Assembly: GCF_037198285.1 (NCBI RefSeq)
Contig: NZ_CP147243.1
Span: forward strand, 1,550,001 to 1,614,000
Direction of reading: 5' to 3'
Origin: Haladaptatus sp. DJG-WS-42
Lineage (GTDB): Archaea; Halobacteriota; Halobacteria; Halobacteriales; Halococcaceae
DNA: 64,000 nt
A program made the translations under genes and the position numbers. Below the pieces are notes generated by a model, which was given only the letters and a program-made list of their open reading frames with translations, made no database searches and was not told where the DNA came from. Positions 43,852-52,053 of this stretch are shown in pieces (positions within the stretch are counted from its first letter, which is position 1; each line of letters begins with the position of its first letter).

Positions 43852-43964
43852 GACACACGGTCCTTGTGTTCCAATTTTCACAGAGTACCCTAACTGTATG
43901 CCTCCCTGTGGTATTGGCCGAAAATCTTGACACCCGCTTTCTGCAACAGTGGCTGACACCCATT

Positions 43965-43971
43965 GATATTT
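43965..43971 (+). promoter_or_regulatory. TATA-like box of NodB-fold gene
   Basis: GATATTT is centred about 26 nt before the ATG at 43993. The M20 gene is transcribed divergently from the same 140-bp spacer. Confidence 0.5.
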
Positions 43972-43992
43972 CACCACGCTCGCTGAATTTTC

Positions 43993-44835
43993 ATGGGAAT
44001 GCCTACCAAGGATGACGCAAATTGGGGGGAGAACCGAGCGGCGGCGATGTTCAGTTTCGACCTCGACGCAGAAGAACTCTGGCGGACGAAAATCGAAGCC
44101 GACCCTGCGTACGACAAGCCACCGATAAAGACCCGCGGGGAGTTCGGCCCGAACGTTGCCGTCCCGCGCATCCTCGAACTGTTCGAGCGATACGACCGCA
44201 AATGTACGTTCTTCGTCCCCGGGAAAGTCGTCGAATCGTACCCCGAGACCATCCAAGCGATTCACGAAGCGGGCCACGAGTTGGGCCACCACGGCTACAC
44301 CCACACGAACCCAGCGAACATGACCACAGACGAGGAAGAGGAAGAACTCAAACGCGGCCTCGATGCGTTCGACGACGTCATCGGCGAGACGCCCGTGGGC
44401 TACCGAAGCCCCGCCGCAGACCTCAGTAACAACTCACTCTCGCTGCTCGCAGACAACGGGTTCACCTACGAAAGCAGCCTCATCGACACCGATATTCCCT
44501 ACTTCCACAACCTTGAAGGCGAGCGTAACCTCATCGAAATCCCCTTCGAGTGGAGCCTCGATGACTGGCCGTTTTTCGGCTTCAACATGTATCCGCCGCT
44601 TCCGTATCAGAGCGGCATCTCACCCACGCAACCCGTCTTCGATACGTGGCGACGCGAGTTCGACGGCCTCTACAAACGCGGGCGCTGTTTCGTCCTGACG
44701 ATGCACCCGCAAATCATCGGCCGCGCCGGGCGCATCGACATGCTCGAAGAACTCCTCCAGCACATGCTCGCCACGGGCGATACGTGGGTTACGACCGGCG
44801 AGGCCATCGCCGACCACTGGGACGAAACCCACTAA
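43993..44835 (+). CDS. NodB-fold (CE4/PuuE-like) hydrolase
   Basis: A 280-aa metal hydrolase of the polysaccharide-deacetylase superfamily. It has MFSFDLDAEE (catalytic Asp pair), GHELGHHGYTH (metal-binding His), TPVGYRSPAADLS and a C-terminal LTMHPQIIGRAGRI. This last motif is typical of the PuuE/HpPgdA-like branch, which includes allantoinase- and cyclic-imide-hydrolase-type enzymes rather than chitin or peptidoglycan deacetylases. There is no signal peptide, so it acts in the cytoplasm. Beside HyuAB and M20 it probably opens or trims a cyclic amide or imide. Confidence 0.87.
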   Translation: MGMPTKDDANWGENRAAAMFSFDLDAEELWRTKIEADPAYDKPPIKTRGEFGPNVAVPRILELFERYDRKCTFFVPGKVVESYPETIQAIHEAGHELGHHGYTHTNPANMTTDEEEEELKRGLDAFDDVIGETPVGYRSPAADLSNNSLSLLADNGFTYESSLIDTDIPYFHNLEGERNLIEIPFEWSLDDWPFFGFNMYPPLPYQSGISPTQPVFDTWRREFDGLYKRGRCFVLTMHPQIIGRAGRIDMLEELLQHMLATGDTWVTTGEAIADHWDETH

Positions 44836-44866
44836 CGAAACCGGAAAATTTGCGGGGAACCGTTGG

Positions 44867-45136
44867 TCAGAGAGTCACGGTGTCGTGATGCCAGCCGGGG
44901 TCGTGGCCAGTGTCGGCAATAACGTCAGCCCGACACGCCGGACAGTAGTCGGGGGTGGCCGCTTCGGTGCGGGGGACGTACACGCCGCCGCCGCACTCGA
45001 CGCACGCATCCGCGACGATGTCTACACAGTCCGCACAGAGGTTGAAGTCGTCAACGGTGAGGTCACGAAGGGGTTCGAGTTGTTTATCTAGATAGTACTC
45101 GTCGATGACTGTTTGACAGCTGTGGCACGGTTTCAT
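44867..45136 (-). CDS. Small zinc-ribbon protein
   Basis: An 89-aa protein with four Cys pairs: CHSC, CADC, CVEC and CPAC. They are arranged as two zinc sites that resemble tandem rubredoxin-type knuckles. The middle (LDKQLEPLRDLTVDDFNL) is helical. The ATG at 45136 gives the MKPCHSCQ start; the 11 residues upstream are not convincing. A TATA-like ACTATATG lies near 45169-45177. This is a haloarchaeal conserved type of small zinc protein with no assigned role. Confidence 0.75.
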   Translation of the reverse strand: MKPCHSCQTVIDEYYLDKQLEPLRDLTVDDFNLCADCVDIVADACVECGGGVYVPRTEAATPDYCPACRADVIADTGHDPGWHHDTVTL

Positions 45137-45327
45137 AGCGGTACGTGTTGGGCCATGTGACCACCCCACATATAGTTATTCCCCAAAACTGGGTCGGATA
45201 CGCAGGCAGACGGTGATTTTTCCGGCTCGCGCTTCGACAGCTGCATCGCACAACACCGAAGATGACAAACTGATGCCAGAACGGCTACCGCTGCGCACTG
45301 ACAGGTCGTCCACTCGGTATCGAACGT

Positions 45328-46689
45328 TCAGCAGGTTTCGGCGATTGCCTCGGTGACCACGTCCAACCCGACCTCGGCTTGCTCGCGCGTCACCACGAGC
45401 GGTGGGATGAGCCGCAACACGCTCCCGTACCGACCGGCGCTCCAGACGAGCACGCCGCGCTCGTAGCAGTAGCGTTGGATCGCTTTGACTACGTCTTTGT
45501 CCGGCTTGCCGTCGCCGTCTACGAACTCGACGCCGGTGAACAGCCCGCGGCCGCGCACCTCGATGATTCTGTCCGTCCCGTCTGCGGCCGCCTGTAGTCG
45601 GTCGCGCATGTAGCCACCGAGGTCGCGGGCGTGGGCGAGCAGGTCGTGGTCTTGGATGTAGTCGATTGCTCTGATGCCGCCGACCATCGCGGGCACGTTG
45701 CCGCGGTAGGTGCCGACGTGGCCGCCCGGCCCCCACGTGTCGAGGTCTTCGTGGTACATCGTCGCGGAGAGCGGCAGACCGATGCCGCCTATCGCCTTCG
45801 CCATTGGCATGATGTCGGGGGTGACGTCTTCCCAATCGCTTGCAAACCACTGGCCCGTCCGCCCGAAGCCGGTCTGGATTTCGTCGACGATGAGTGGTAC
45901 GTCGTTGGCCGCCGCGAGTTCTTTCAGCCGAGGGAGGAAGCCCGCAGGTGGCGTCACGACGCCGCCTTCGCCCTGAATCGGCTCGACCCAAATTCCGGCT
46001 GGATTCGCCAGTCCGCTGTAGGGGTCTTCGAGGAGTTCGCGGACGTTTGCTAACGCCGACTCGGCGGCTTCTTCCGGCGACTGCTCCTGCCGCGTGGCGT
46101 ACGGATACGGGACGTGGGTCACGTCACCGAGCAGTGGGGTGTAGTTCTCCTTGTACTTCTTGCCCGCCGTGAGGCTCAGTGCTCCTGCGCTCCCACCGTG
46201 GTACGCACCACGGAACGCAATGAGGCCCGACCCGCCGGTGTTGTGTTTTGCGAGTTTGATGGTCGCCTCGATGGCGTCACTGCCCGTTGGCCCGCCGAAC
46301 ACCACGCGGTTGTTGTCCGGGAGTGCGCCGGGGGCAATCTCGTTCAGTTTCTCGATGAGGTCGAGGCGTGCTTCGGTCGGGAAGTCGACCGTGTGCACCA
46401 CCTTCTCCAGTTGCTCTTGGACGCCTTCGAGGACGTACGGGTTCGAGTGGCCGACGTTGAGCACGCCGATCCCTGCGAAAAAGTCAAGGAACGTGTTGCC
46501 GTCGGCGTCGCGCACCGTCGCGCCCTTCGCCTCCTCGATTGCGATTGGGACGCGCTTTGGATACGCGACCGCGTTGCTGTCAATCTTTGATTGCTTCTCG
46601 ATGAGTCGCTTCGAGGCCGGGCCGGGGACTGCCGTGGTGACGTCCGGCGCGTCGTCGAAGTGGAGGTCGTGAATTGCTGGGCTGGCCAT
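45328..46689 (-). CDS. Class III PLP aminotransferase (GABA/diaminobutyrate-like)
   Basis: A 453-aa omega-aminotransferase. It has [15 protein letters not shown] near the N-terminus, the PLP-phosphate region [32 protein letters not shown] carrying the cofactor-binding Asp, and the Schiff-base Lys in [13 protein letters not shown]. Likely substrates are 4-aminobutyrate, 2,4-diaminobutyrate or beta-alanine; the choice is open. It lies next to the catabolic cluster but is transcribed separately, from a promoter overlapped by a perfect dyad. Confidence 0.9.
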   Translation of the reverse strand: MASPAIHDLHFDDAPDVTTAVPGPASKRLIEKQSKIDSNAVAYPKRVPIAIEEAKGATVRDADGNTFLDFFAGIGVLNVGHSNPYVLEGVQEQLEKVVHTVDFPTEARLDLIEKLNEIAPGALPDNNRVVFGGPTGSDAIEATIKLAKHNTGGSGLIAFRGAYHGGSAGALSLTAGKKYKENYTPLLGDVTHVPYPYATRQEQSPEEAAESALANVRELLEDPYSGLANPAGIWVEPIQGEGGVVTPPAGFLPRLKELAAANDVPLIVDEIQTGFGRTGQWFASDWEDVTPDIMPMAKAIGGIGLPLSATMYHEDLDTWGPGGHVGTYRGNVPAMVGGIRAIDYIQDHDLLAHARDLGGYMRDRLQAAADGTDRIIEVRGRGLFTGVEFVDGDGKPDKDVVKAIQRYCYERGVLVWSAGRYGSVLRLIPPLVVTREQAEVGLDVVTEAIAETC

Positions 46690-46709
46690 GCGTCGCGTTT
46701 CTCAACTGA

Positions 46710-46726
46710 GGGCAAAAAGTTTGCCC
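46710..46726. promoter_or_regulatory. Aminotransferase promoter with dyad over TATA
   Basis: GGGCAAA-AAG-TTTGCCC is a perfect 7-bp inverted repeat whose centre coincides with the TATA-like element (minus ACTTTTTGC, about 27 nt before the ATG at 46689). Binding there would exclude TBP. Confidence 0.45.
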
Positions 46727-46820
46727 ATCAACCGAAAATACATCTAATTATCGAACCATGTCCAAAAATATGGGGGCATAAAGAATAGGTGGGCGTGTGA
46801 ATCGGTGAATCTGCTGTCGC

Positions 46821-46826
46821 AAAAAA
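46821..46826 (-). terminator. T-run terminator of usp gene
   Basis: On the minus strand TTTTTT occurs about 19-24 nt after the stop of the universal stress gene, fitting the U-rich termination signals of archaea. Confidence 0.45.
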
Positions 46827-46844
46827 GGTGCCTGGGACACTCGC

Positions 46845-47309
46845 TCATTCGTCGTTGTTCGATGGGTCGACGATGACCACGGGGCGTGTCGTGTTTTTGA
46901 GGATGGTCTGGACGACGCTGCCGAACAGGACACTTTCGACCGCGCTGCGCTTTCTGCCCGACAGCACAATCGCGTCTGCGGTTATCTTCTCTGCAAGGGC
47001 GAGGATTCCGTCTCTTGGTGGGTACGGATGGTCAACGTCCCGAATTTCGGATTCGATATTGTGTTCGGTAAGCCACTCGTGGGCGGCCAGCACCGCGCCT
47101 ACACGCTGTGCACTCTGCAGTTCTCTCGAGGCGTCGAGTTCAGGACCGTGCAGCACGTGGGTGAGCGTCACCAACACCGACGCTGTCGCATCCGGGAGCG
47201 AGTTCACATAGTGCGCCTGTGACAGCGCACTTTGTTCATCCGTATCAATCGGCAGGAGCACCCGATACTTCGAGTCTCCAACGGTGGGCGAATCGACTTC
47301 TGTTGCCAC
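46845..47309 (-). CDS. Universal stress protein (UspA family)
   Basis: A 154-aa cytoplasmic protein with the Usp alpha/beta fold. The beta1 strand is YRVLLPIDTDEQSALSQAHY, and the ATP-type loop is AIVLSGRKRSAVESVLFGSV (G-2x-G-9x-G-S/T-like pattern, somewhat degenerate). The final strand is RPVVIVDPS. GTG is the start codon at 47309. It is one of four Usp genes in the window. The role of individual paralogues is unknown. Confidence 0.86.
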   Translation of the reverse strand: MATEVDSPTVGDSKYRVLLPIDTDEQSALSQAHYVNSLPDATASVLVTLTHVLHGPELDASRELQSAQRVGAVLAAHEWLTEHNIESEIRDVDHPYPPRDGILALAEKITADAIVLSGRKRSAVESVLFGSVVQTILKNTTRPVVIVDPSNNDE

Positions 47310-47364
47310 TGTAGTCCCTAACCGAGTCTAGACGCGAGAACGACCGGACACCACCCGTGTCCCG

Positions 47365-48600
47365 TTACTCGACGTGAACCGTCTCGCCAAGTTCCGGCGC
47401 ACTCGCGTCGAATCCTTCACTCTGCAACTCATCGGCAAACGCCTCACACCGGTCGCCGTGATTGAGCAGGACTGGCGTGTCTGTGTAGCTGGCGAGAAAG
47501 GCTTTGAGCCCATTCCGGTCTGCGTGGGCGGAGAAGTCGTACGCTTCGACCTGCGCGCTCACGGGCATCACCTGGCGGTTGATTTCTGCGCGACCGTACT
47601 CCAGTAGCTCACGACCGGGCGTGCCCTCGACCTGATAGCCCGTGAAGGTGAGCTTGTTGACTGGGTTCGTGCGGATTTCGGGGACGTAGGTCATCGCCGG
47701 GCCACCGGTGAGCATGCCGCTGGTAGTCACGATGACCGTGTTCTTGCGCGCAATGCGTTTTCGCTGGCCGTTTTTCCCGGTCACGAATCGGGCGTTCGAC
47801 TTCGCTCGCTTGAGCGCAGCTTCGCTTCGGACGTACTCGGGGTAGGAGCGGAGCAGCTGCGTGATGTACTTGCCCATCCCGTCTACGTAGCAGTCGATAC
47901 CGTGGGCCGCACAGACGTGGAGGAGTTCTTGGGTACGACCAATTGCGAAGGCTGGAACGATGACCGTGCCGCCTTCTCTGACCGTGGTTTGTACGCTCTC
48001 TGCGAAGCGCCTCTCGACCTGCTCGCGCGGGTCGTGGTCAACGTCAGAGTAGGTCGATTCACAGAGCACCACGTCTGCGTCGGGGCGGTCGGTCGTCCCC
48101 GAGAGGAGTCGGGTATCGTCGGTGTGGAAATCGCCGGTGTAGAGCAGTTTCGTTTCGCCGTCGTCTACGAGGACGTGGGCGCTGCCGGGGATGTGCCCGG
48201 CGTTGTAAAACGTGATTTCGTGGCCAGCGCCTTCGAACGTTTCGCCGTAGCCGTGTTCGTTGGACACCTGTGTCATCCGACCGACTTCGACTTCGGTGAA
48301 CGGACAGTCGTAGGTTCCCCCGTGGAGCTTGAGCGTGTCTCGACAGAGCGTCAACGCGAGCTCGCGCGTTGGCGGCGTCCAGTGAATCGGTGGTCGGTCG
48401 TTTCCCGACAACAGCGTTGGCAACGCGCCGATATGGTCTAAGTGACCGTGTGAGACGACGACGGCGTCCGGCGAAACGTCGGAGACGGGGTAGGCTGGCG
48501 GGTTGCCGGGGGCCATCCCGTAGTCTAAGAGGAGGCGGTCGTTTACGAGGATGGCACTCCGGCCAACCTCTCGTGCACCGCCGAGAAAGCGTAGCTTCAT
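47365..48600 (-). CDS. Beta-CASP RNA-processing nuclease (aCPSF2-like)
   Basis: A 411-aa metallo-beta-lactamase/beta-CASP ribonuclease without N-terminal KH domains, hence aCPSF2-like rather than aCPSF1/FttA. Motif 2 is VVSHGHLDHIGALP (HxHxDH), with GAGHEITFYNAGHIPGSAH, LYTGDFHTDDTRLL, the beta-CASP motif ESTYSD and the C-terminal SAHADRNGL. Such enzymes process RNA 3' ends or degrade RNA. The 94-aa gene lies 41 nt upstream on the same strand and may be co-transcribed. Confidence 0.92.
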   Translation of the reverse strand: MKLRFLGGAREVGRSAILVNDRLLLDYGMAPGNPPAYPVSDVSPDAVVVSHGHLDHIGALPTLLSGNDRPPIHWTPPTRELALTLCRDTLKLHGGTYDCPFTEVEVGRMTQVSNEHGYGETFEGAGHEITFYNAGHIPGSAHVLVDDGETKLLYTGDFHTDDTRLLSGTTDRPDADVVLCESTYSDVDHDPREQVERRFAESVQTTVREGGTVIVPAFAIGRTQELLHVCAAHGIDCYVDGMGKYITQLLRSYPEYVRSEAALKRAKSNARFVTGKNGQRKRIARKNTVIVTTSGMLTGGPAMTYVPEIRTNPVNKLTFTGYQVEGTPGRELLEYGRAEINRQVMPVSAQVEAYDFSAHADRNGLKAFLASYTDTPVLLNHGDRCEAFADELQSEGFDASAPELGETVHVE

Positions 48601-48641
48601 CTGCGCGACGGTAGTGGCGCTATTCGTTTGCCTCCATCGGT

Positions 48642-48926
48642 TCAGATGTCGCCAAACAGCGTCGGGAGAATTCGGAACTCTGCGTACCCGCCGTAGGCCG
48701 TCTCAAGCGCGCCGAGCCACCAGTTCCAGCGCTGGGAGAGCGAGCTGTGCTTTGGTGCGTCGTTCAGGTTTTCAATGATGTCTTCGACCGTGAGCTCGTG
48801 GCCGCGGTCGCGAGCTACCTTCCCTGAATCGGCTAAGTCACACGCTTGACGGACAACGACGCGCAGCTCGTCTGCATTCGGGTCAAACTCCGCCGTGAGT
48901 GCCCGTTCGAGCCGCTTTGAGTCCAT
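48642..48926 (-). CDS. Conserved small protein, unknown
   Basis: A 94-aa protein with an N-terminal helical region (RLERALTAEFDPNADELRVVVRQACDLAD) and an aromatic C-terminal half (SLSQRWNWWLGALETAYGGYAEF). No enzymatic motif is visible. It lies upstream of and in the same direction as the aCPSF2-like nuclease, so a link to RNA metabolism is possible but only positional. Confidence 0.7.
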   Translation of the reverse strand: MDSKRLERALTAEFDPNADELRVVVRQACDLADSGKVARDRGHELTVEDIIENLNDAPKHSSLSQRWNWWLGALETAYGGYAEFRILPTLFGDI

Positions 48927-49010
48927 GATGGCTGTCTGTTCGTCCCGGACGCACTTGACGCTTCGGGGATTTACACTGACAAATCGGCCATTTTCGGACC
49001 GCTCCGGCCT

Positions 49011-49113
49011 TCTCCGGGTGTTCTACAGATATGCGCTCGGGCATATCGGGTCGCGTTGACGGTGCCCATAGCCTAGGCCATCCACCCGGCCGTGCGGGGC
49101 GACCACCCGGGGA
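49011..49113. ncRNA. Structured RNA candidate upstream of rps6e
   Basis: In a 235-bp gene-free spacer, TCTCCGGGTG (49011-49020) can pair with CACCCGGGGA (49104-49113; 10 bp, one G-U). It encloses a perfect 7-bp hairpin GATATGC/GCATATC (49028-49047) and a GTCGC/GCGAC stem (49050-49054 with 49099-49103) that is itself branched. It lies upstream of the rps6e TATA box, so it is not simply the S6e leader. The strand and transcription are unknown, and no known RNA family is recognised. Confidence 0.4.
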
Positions 49114-49132
49114 AAACGAGGTTTCGATGTGC

Positions 49133-49139
49133 TTTTCAA
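49133..49139 (+). promoter_or_regulatory. TATA-like box of rps6e
   Basis: TTTTCAA is centred 26 nt before the ATG at 49162 and decides that start over an in-frame GTG at 49129. Confidence 0.5.
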
Positions 49140-49161
49140 GCGCGACCATATTTACACACGC

Positions 49162-49563
49162 ATGGCAGACTTTCAGGTCGTCGTCGCTGACCCCGAGTCC
49201 GGCGAGACCTTTCAGCGCGACATTGAGGGACAGGATGCGAACCGATTCATGGGCAAGTCCATCGGCGATGACGTAGACGGAAGCGCCGTTGGCCTCTCCG
49301 GCTACACGCTCGAAATCACCGGCGGCTCCGATAACACCGGCCGCGCGATGCGCAAAGACGTCTCCGGCCCGAACGTCAAAGCAGTCCTCCTCACCGGTGG
49401 CACGGGCTACAAGCCAGAGCGCGACGGCGAGCGCCGCCGCATCACCGTCCGTGGCCGCGAAATCAGTGACGAAACGCGCCAAATCAACGCCAAAATCACC
49501 GTCCGCGGTGACGAGTCCATCGAAGCCCTCCTCGACGAGGACGACGGCGAAGACGAAGAATAA
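49162..49563 (+). CDS. rps6e: 30S ribosomal protein S6e
   Basis: A 133-aa small-subunit protein of the archaeal/eukaryal S6e family. It starts [20 protein letters not shown], has conserved [11 protein letters not shown] and [25 protein letters not shown] segments, and ends in an acidic haloarchaeal tail ([10 protein letters not shown]). It is monocistronic here. The following gene has a separate spacer. Confidence 0.95.
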   Translation: MADFQVVVADPESGETFQRDIEGQDANRFMGKSIGDDVDGSAVGLSGYTLEITGGSDNTGRAMRKDVSGPNVKAVLLTGGTGYKPERDGERRRITVRGREISDETRQINAKITVRGDESIEALLDEDDGEDEE

Positions 49564-49666
49564 CCCCGTTTTTGGCGGTTTGTTTTTCCGTTCCTCGGCT
49601 CCCGAGTGACACGGCTTTGCTCTCGAAAGCGCAGAACCTTTGCCGTCCGCTTTCGTGTCCCCACCA

Positions 49667-50110
49667 ATGGCTGACAAAATTTCGAGTGACAACCCTTCGG
49701 TGACGGAAGTCCGCGCGACACTCACTCGCCGTGGCCGTACCGACCGCCCGTCGATAACCATTCCCGAAGCCCACCACGACGCCTTCCCCGTCGGCGACGT
49801 CGTCCGCCTCGTCCTTGACGGCAAACAGTACCACTCGCGAATCGAATCGCCCCTCGGCAGCGACGGGCCGGAGTTCCACGGCGCGTTCGACAACGCTCGG
49901 CTCGCCCGCGCCGACGGCGAGGGTGAGAACCATCTGGACGCATGGGTCAAACACTCCGGACGCTCGTTTGGGAGCTCTGTCCTCGTTGACATCGTCGAAA
50001 GTGGCTTCCTCTACGGTCTCAGAAAGCCGGGTGAACGAGCCGTGTACACGGCGGTTGAAGCCCCAAATTCGAGCCTGACCGATATTGCGCGGTCGCTCGA
50101 CGAATCTTAG
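49667..50110 (+). CDS. Conserved haloarchaeal protein (DUF7112-like)
   Basis: A 147-aa acidic, beta-rich protein. The N-terminal VRATLTRRGRTDRPSITIPEAHHDAFPVGDVVRLVLDG region resembles a small nucleic-acid-binding or beta-barrel fold. The C-terminal half is YGLRKPGERAVYTAVEAPNSSLTDIARSL. I tentatively match it to a haloarchaeal DUF family (DUF7112), with no known function. ATG 49667 is chosen because upstream residues look random. It follows rps6e on the same strand. Confidence 0.72.
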   Translation: MADKISSDNPSVTEVRATLTRRGRTDRPSITIPEAHHDAFPVGDVVRLVLDGKQYHSRIESPLGSDGPEFHGAFDNARLARADGEGENHLDAWVKHSGRSFGSSVLVDIVESGFLYGLRKPGERAVYTAVEAPNSSLTDIARSLDES

Positions 50111-50277
50111 ATGTGCTGGAGCGAGCCGTAAAGAAAGCGCCCAATCGCGAGGTGTTGGCGCATGGCGTCTTCGATACGCTCTTGTGCACCGTGACCGGTG
50201 CGGTCGCTCCTGACTTCTCCCCGGACGAGGCGCTTCGCATCCTGCTCGCGGCGACGAACTCGAGCGGTAAGCCACAC
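50107..50277 (-). CDS. Possible small protein (56 aa)
   Basis: A GTG-started minus-strand frame in the spacer between two plus-strand genes. The product is Arg-rich, then QERIEDAMRQHLAIGRFLYGSLQHI, which has a plausible helical look. Its stop overlaps the preceding gene's stop on the other strand. A plus-strand frame (50113-50301) competes and neither has decisive codon bias. Treat as tentative. Confidence 0.25.
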   Translation of the reverse strand: MWLTARVRRREQDAKRLVRGEVRSDRTGHGAQERIEDAMRQHLAIGRFLYGSLQHI

Positions 50278-50279
50278 CG

Positions 50280-50287
50280 TTTTTATT
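50280..50287 (+). promoter_or_regulatory. TATA-like box of DUF5807-like gene
   Basis: TTTTTATT is centred 26 nt before the ATG at 50309, predicting a leaderless mRNA and fixing that start. Confidence 0.55.
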
Positions 50288-50308
50288 TACTGCGCCGATA
50301 GCACGGCC

Positions 50309-50758
50309 ATGAGCGAAACTGCGCGTGAGGAGTTCCTTGCTGGTGAGCGTACCGACGACGTGTTGATTTTCTTCGCCGCCCACGCCCTCTCGAACCCGGA
50401 GGCGCTCGCAGACCACGGCGAGCTGCGAGACGAGGGCGTCGTGATGGTGCTCCCCGGCGAGCAAGGCCGCGCGATGTACGAGAAAGCAACGGGCGTTGAC
50501 CCGATGACGTTCGCCCAGCGGGCGATGGGCACAGAAGGCGACATCGGCGGCGACCTGCTCTCTGCGACCTGTCCACAAAAGTGGGACGACGAGTCAACTG
50601 ACGACCACCAGATTCGCAACATCTTCGCGTTCGCAGAGGAGCAAAACGAGGAGGTAGGCGGCTTGTACGCGGAAGGAAACGTCATCCACGCCTACGCCCA
50701 CTGTACCTGCGGTGCGGCCTACTCAGACCGCTGGGTCGTCGGCGACCGCGACGCCTGA
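50309..50758 (+). CDS. Conserved haloarchaeal protein (DUF5807-like)
   Basis: A 149-aa acidic protein. The N-terminal half contains DDVLIFFAAHALSNPEALADHGELRDEGVVMVLPG and the C-terminal half ends with HAYAHCTCGAAYSDRWVVGD, with Cys residues that could bind metal. I recognise the overall sequence as the haloarchaeal DUF5807 type; function is unknown. A G-rich tract and an 8-bp hairpin follow the stop. Confidence 0.75.
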   Translation: MSETAREEFLAGERTDDVLIFFAAHALSNPEALADHGELRDEGVVMVLPGEQGRAMYEKATGVDPMTFAQRAMGTEGDIGGDLLSATCPQKWDDESTDDHQIRNIFAFAEEQNEEVGGLYAEGNVIHAYAHCTCGAAYSDRWVVGDRDA

Positions 50759-50773
50759 AACGCCGTCGCTCGT

Positions 50774-50835
50774 GGGAATGTAAGGGGGGTGGGGGTAGGG
50801 GCACAGAGAACAAATCGCAGGATGGCCCCTGCGAT
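50774..50835. terminator. G-tract and hairpin between convergent genes
   Basis: Four G-runs (50774-50776, 50784-50789, 50791-50795, 50798-50801) could form a G-quadruplex on the plus-strand RNA. A perfect 8-bp hairpin ATCGCAGG/CCTGCGAT (50814-50835) follows. The position between two converging genes suggests a transcript end. Confidence 0.4.
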
Positions 50836-50896
50836 GGTAATAGCAGTGTTGTGATATAACTATTTGCCCTGTTTCGAAGGGTGATCGAACGGAGTG

Positions 50897-51994
50897 TTAT
50901 TCGTCGTCGTCCGGTTCACTGCTCGCCGATTCTTCGGCTGCGAGTCGCTCAAACGCAGAGATGATGGTTTGTTTGGTCACGGCACCCTGCGTCGTCCAGT
51001 GGTGGGCGTAGTCGAGCATGTCGTCGTAAATGTCAGGTTTGCAGCCTGCGGCTTTCGGGTGGCCACCACCGTTCACTTGTGCGGCGACTTCGTGACAGCG
51101 TTTGAACGTCTCGGTGCCGCGAATCGACGCACTGCCTGCGGGTTTGACGATGACGGCAGCGTCAGAGCCCTGTTCACGAAGGGCTTCTGCGACCTCGTTT
51201 TGCGAACACCGGCCGTAGGTCACGCCGACCGTCCAGTCACCAATTTCGTGGAAGTTGGCACGCGAAATCGCCTGCTCGATGAGCGCCTCTTTCTCGATTC
51301 GCATCTCGGCTAAGAACTCCTCGGCTTCTTCCGGGAGGGCTGCACCGTGTTCTTGGATGAGTTCTGCGTACTCTTCTGGTTCGCTCCAGTAGGCGAGGTC
51401 TGCGAGGTCGTCGCTGCGAGGGTCTTCGCGCAACCAGAGGTCGTGGTCTCGCGTGACTGCGGCGAGGTCTACCAAGTAGTCGGGGAAGTCGAAGTCAAGT
51501 GAGCGAAGCGCCACGTCCGCCGTACACTCCTCCTCTGAGTCGCCGATGACGAGTTCGACGCCCGTTTCACGGACGGCGTCTGCCACCTCGTCGTTCCACT
51601 GGTGGTGGTCGAACCACGTCACGTCCGCGTGGTCTACGAGCAGGTGCAGCTCCTCGTCTACGTATTTGAACTTGTCCGGGCAGAGGTCACAGATGAAGAC
51701 GGTCGCCCCGGGTTCTGCGTATTCGGCGACGTGCTCCATCGCGTCCTCTAAGTCGTAAGGCCCAGCGCCGACCAGCGCGGCCTCGCCGTAGACGGCGCGG
51801 ATGAGGGCCACGCAGGCGAGTCCGTCTGCGTCCGGGTCTGCGATGACGACGGTCGAGGCACCCTCGAGGGCTTCTTTCACTTCCTGTTCTTCGAGTTCGT
51901 CGTCGAACGAGTCGGGGGTGAAAAAGCCCGTCCCCGGGAGTACGGATTTCCGAGCCAACGAGAGGTGTTCGTCGTCGATGAGATAGTCGTCCAT
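50897..51994 (-). CDS. DHH-family phosphoesterase
   Basis: A 365-aa RecJ/NrnA-like phosphoesterase. The motif I equivalent is VVIADPDADGLACVAL (DxD), the DHH motif is WFDHHQWND, and the C-terminal DHHA1-like domain has VNGGGHPKAAG. Mn2+-dependent hydrolysis of single-stranded DNA, short RNA or cyclic dinucleotides is possible; haloarchaea have several paralogues. ATG 51994 is chosen (MDDYLIDDEH) and the acidic C-terminus SSEPDDDE is typical of haloarchaea. Confidence 0.88.
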   Translation of the reverse strand: MDDYLIDDEHLSLARKSVLPGTGFFTPDSFDDELEEQEVKEALEGASTVVIADPDADGLACVALIRAVYGEAALVGAGPYDLEDAMEHVAEYAEPGATVFICDLCPDKFKYVDEELHLLVDHADVTWFDHHQWNDEVADAVRETGVELVIGDSEEECTADVALRSLDFDFPDYLVDLAAVTRDHDLWLREDPRSDDLADLAYWSEPEEYAELIQEHGAALPEEAEEFLAEMRIEKEALIEQAISRANFHEIGDWTVGVTYGRCSQNEVAEALREQGSDAAVIVKPAGSASIRGTETFKRCHEVAAQVNGGGHPKAAGCKPDIYDDMLDYAHHWTTQGAVTKQTIISAFERLAAEESASSEPDDDE

Positions 51995-52053
51995 ACGCAC
52001 CTGTTGGGCTGGCGAGAAAAGAACGCCTCGGTTGGCGAGACGCGCGAATTCGG

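Noticed and set aside
43852-44304. N-terminal extension of the M20 hydrolase
   Set aside because: Runs antisense to the NodB-fold gene; the promoter position supports the ATG at 43851.
49028-49104. tRNA-like fold upstream of rps6e
   Set aside because: The closing stem spans only about 56 nt and lacks T-arm and anticodon-arm features, so it is not a tRNA.
48883-49992. Minus-strand 369-aa frame across rps6e
   Set aside because: Antisense to S6e and the next gene; composition is Arg/Ser/Pro-rich and not halophile-like.
50113-50301. Plus-strand 62-aa frame between the DUF7112-like and DUF5807-like genes
   Set aside because: It runs through the TATA box of the next gene and has no SD; coding bias is not decisive.
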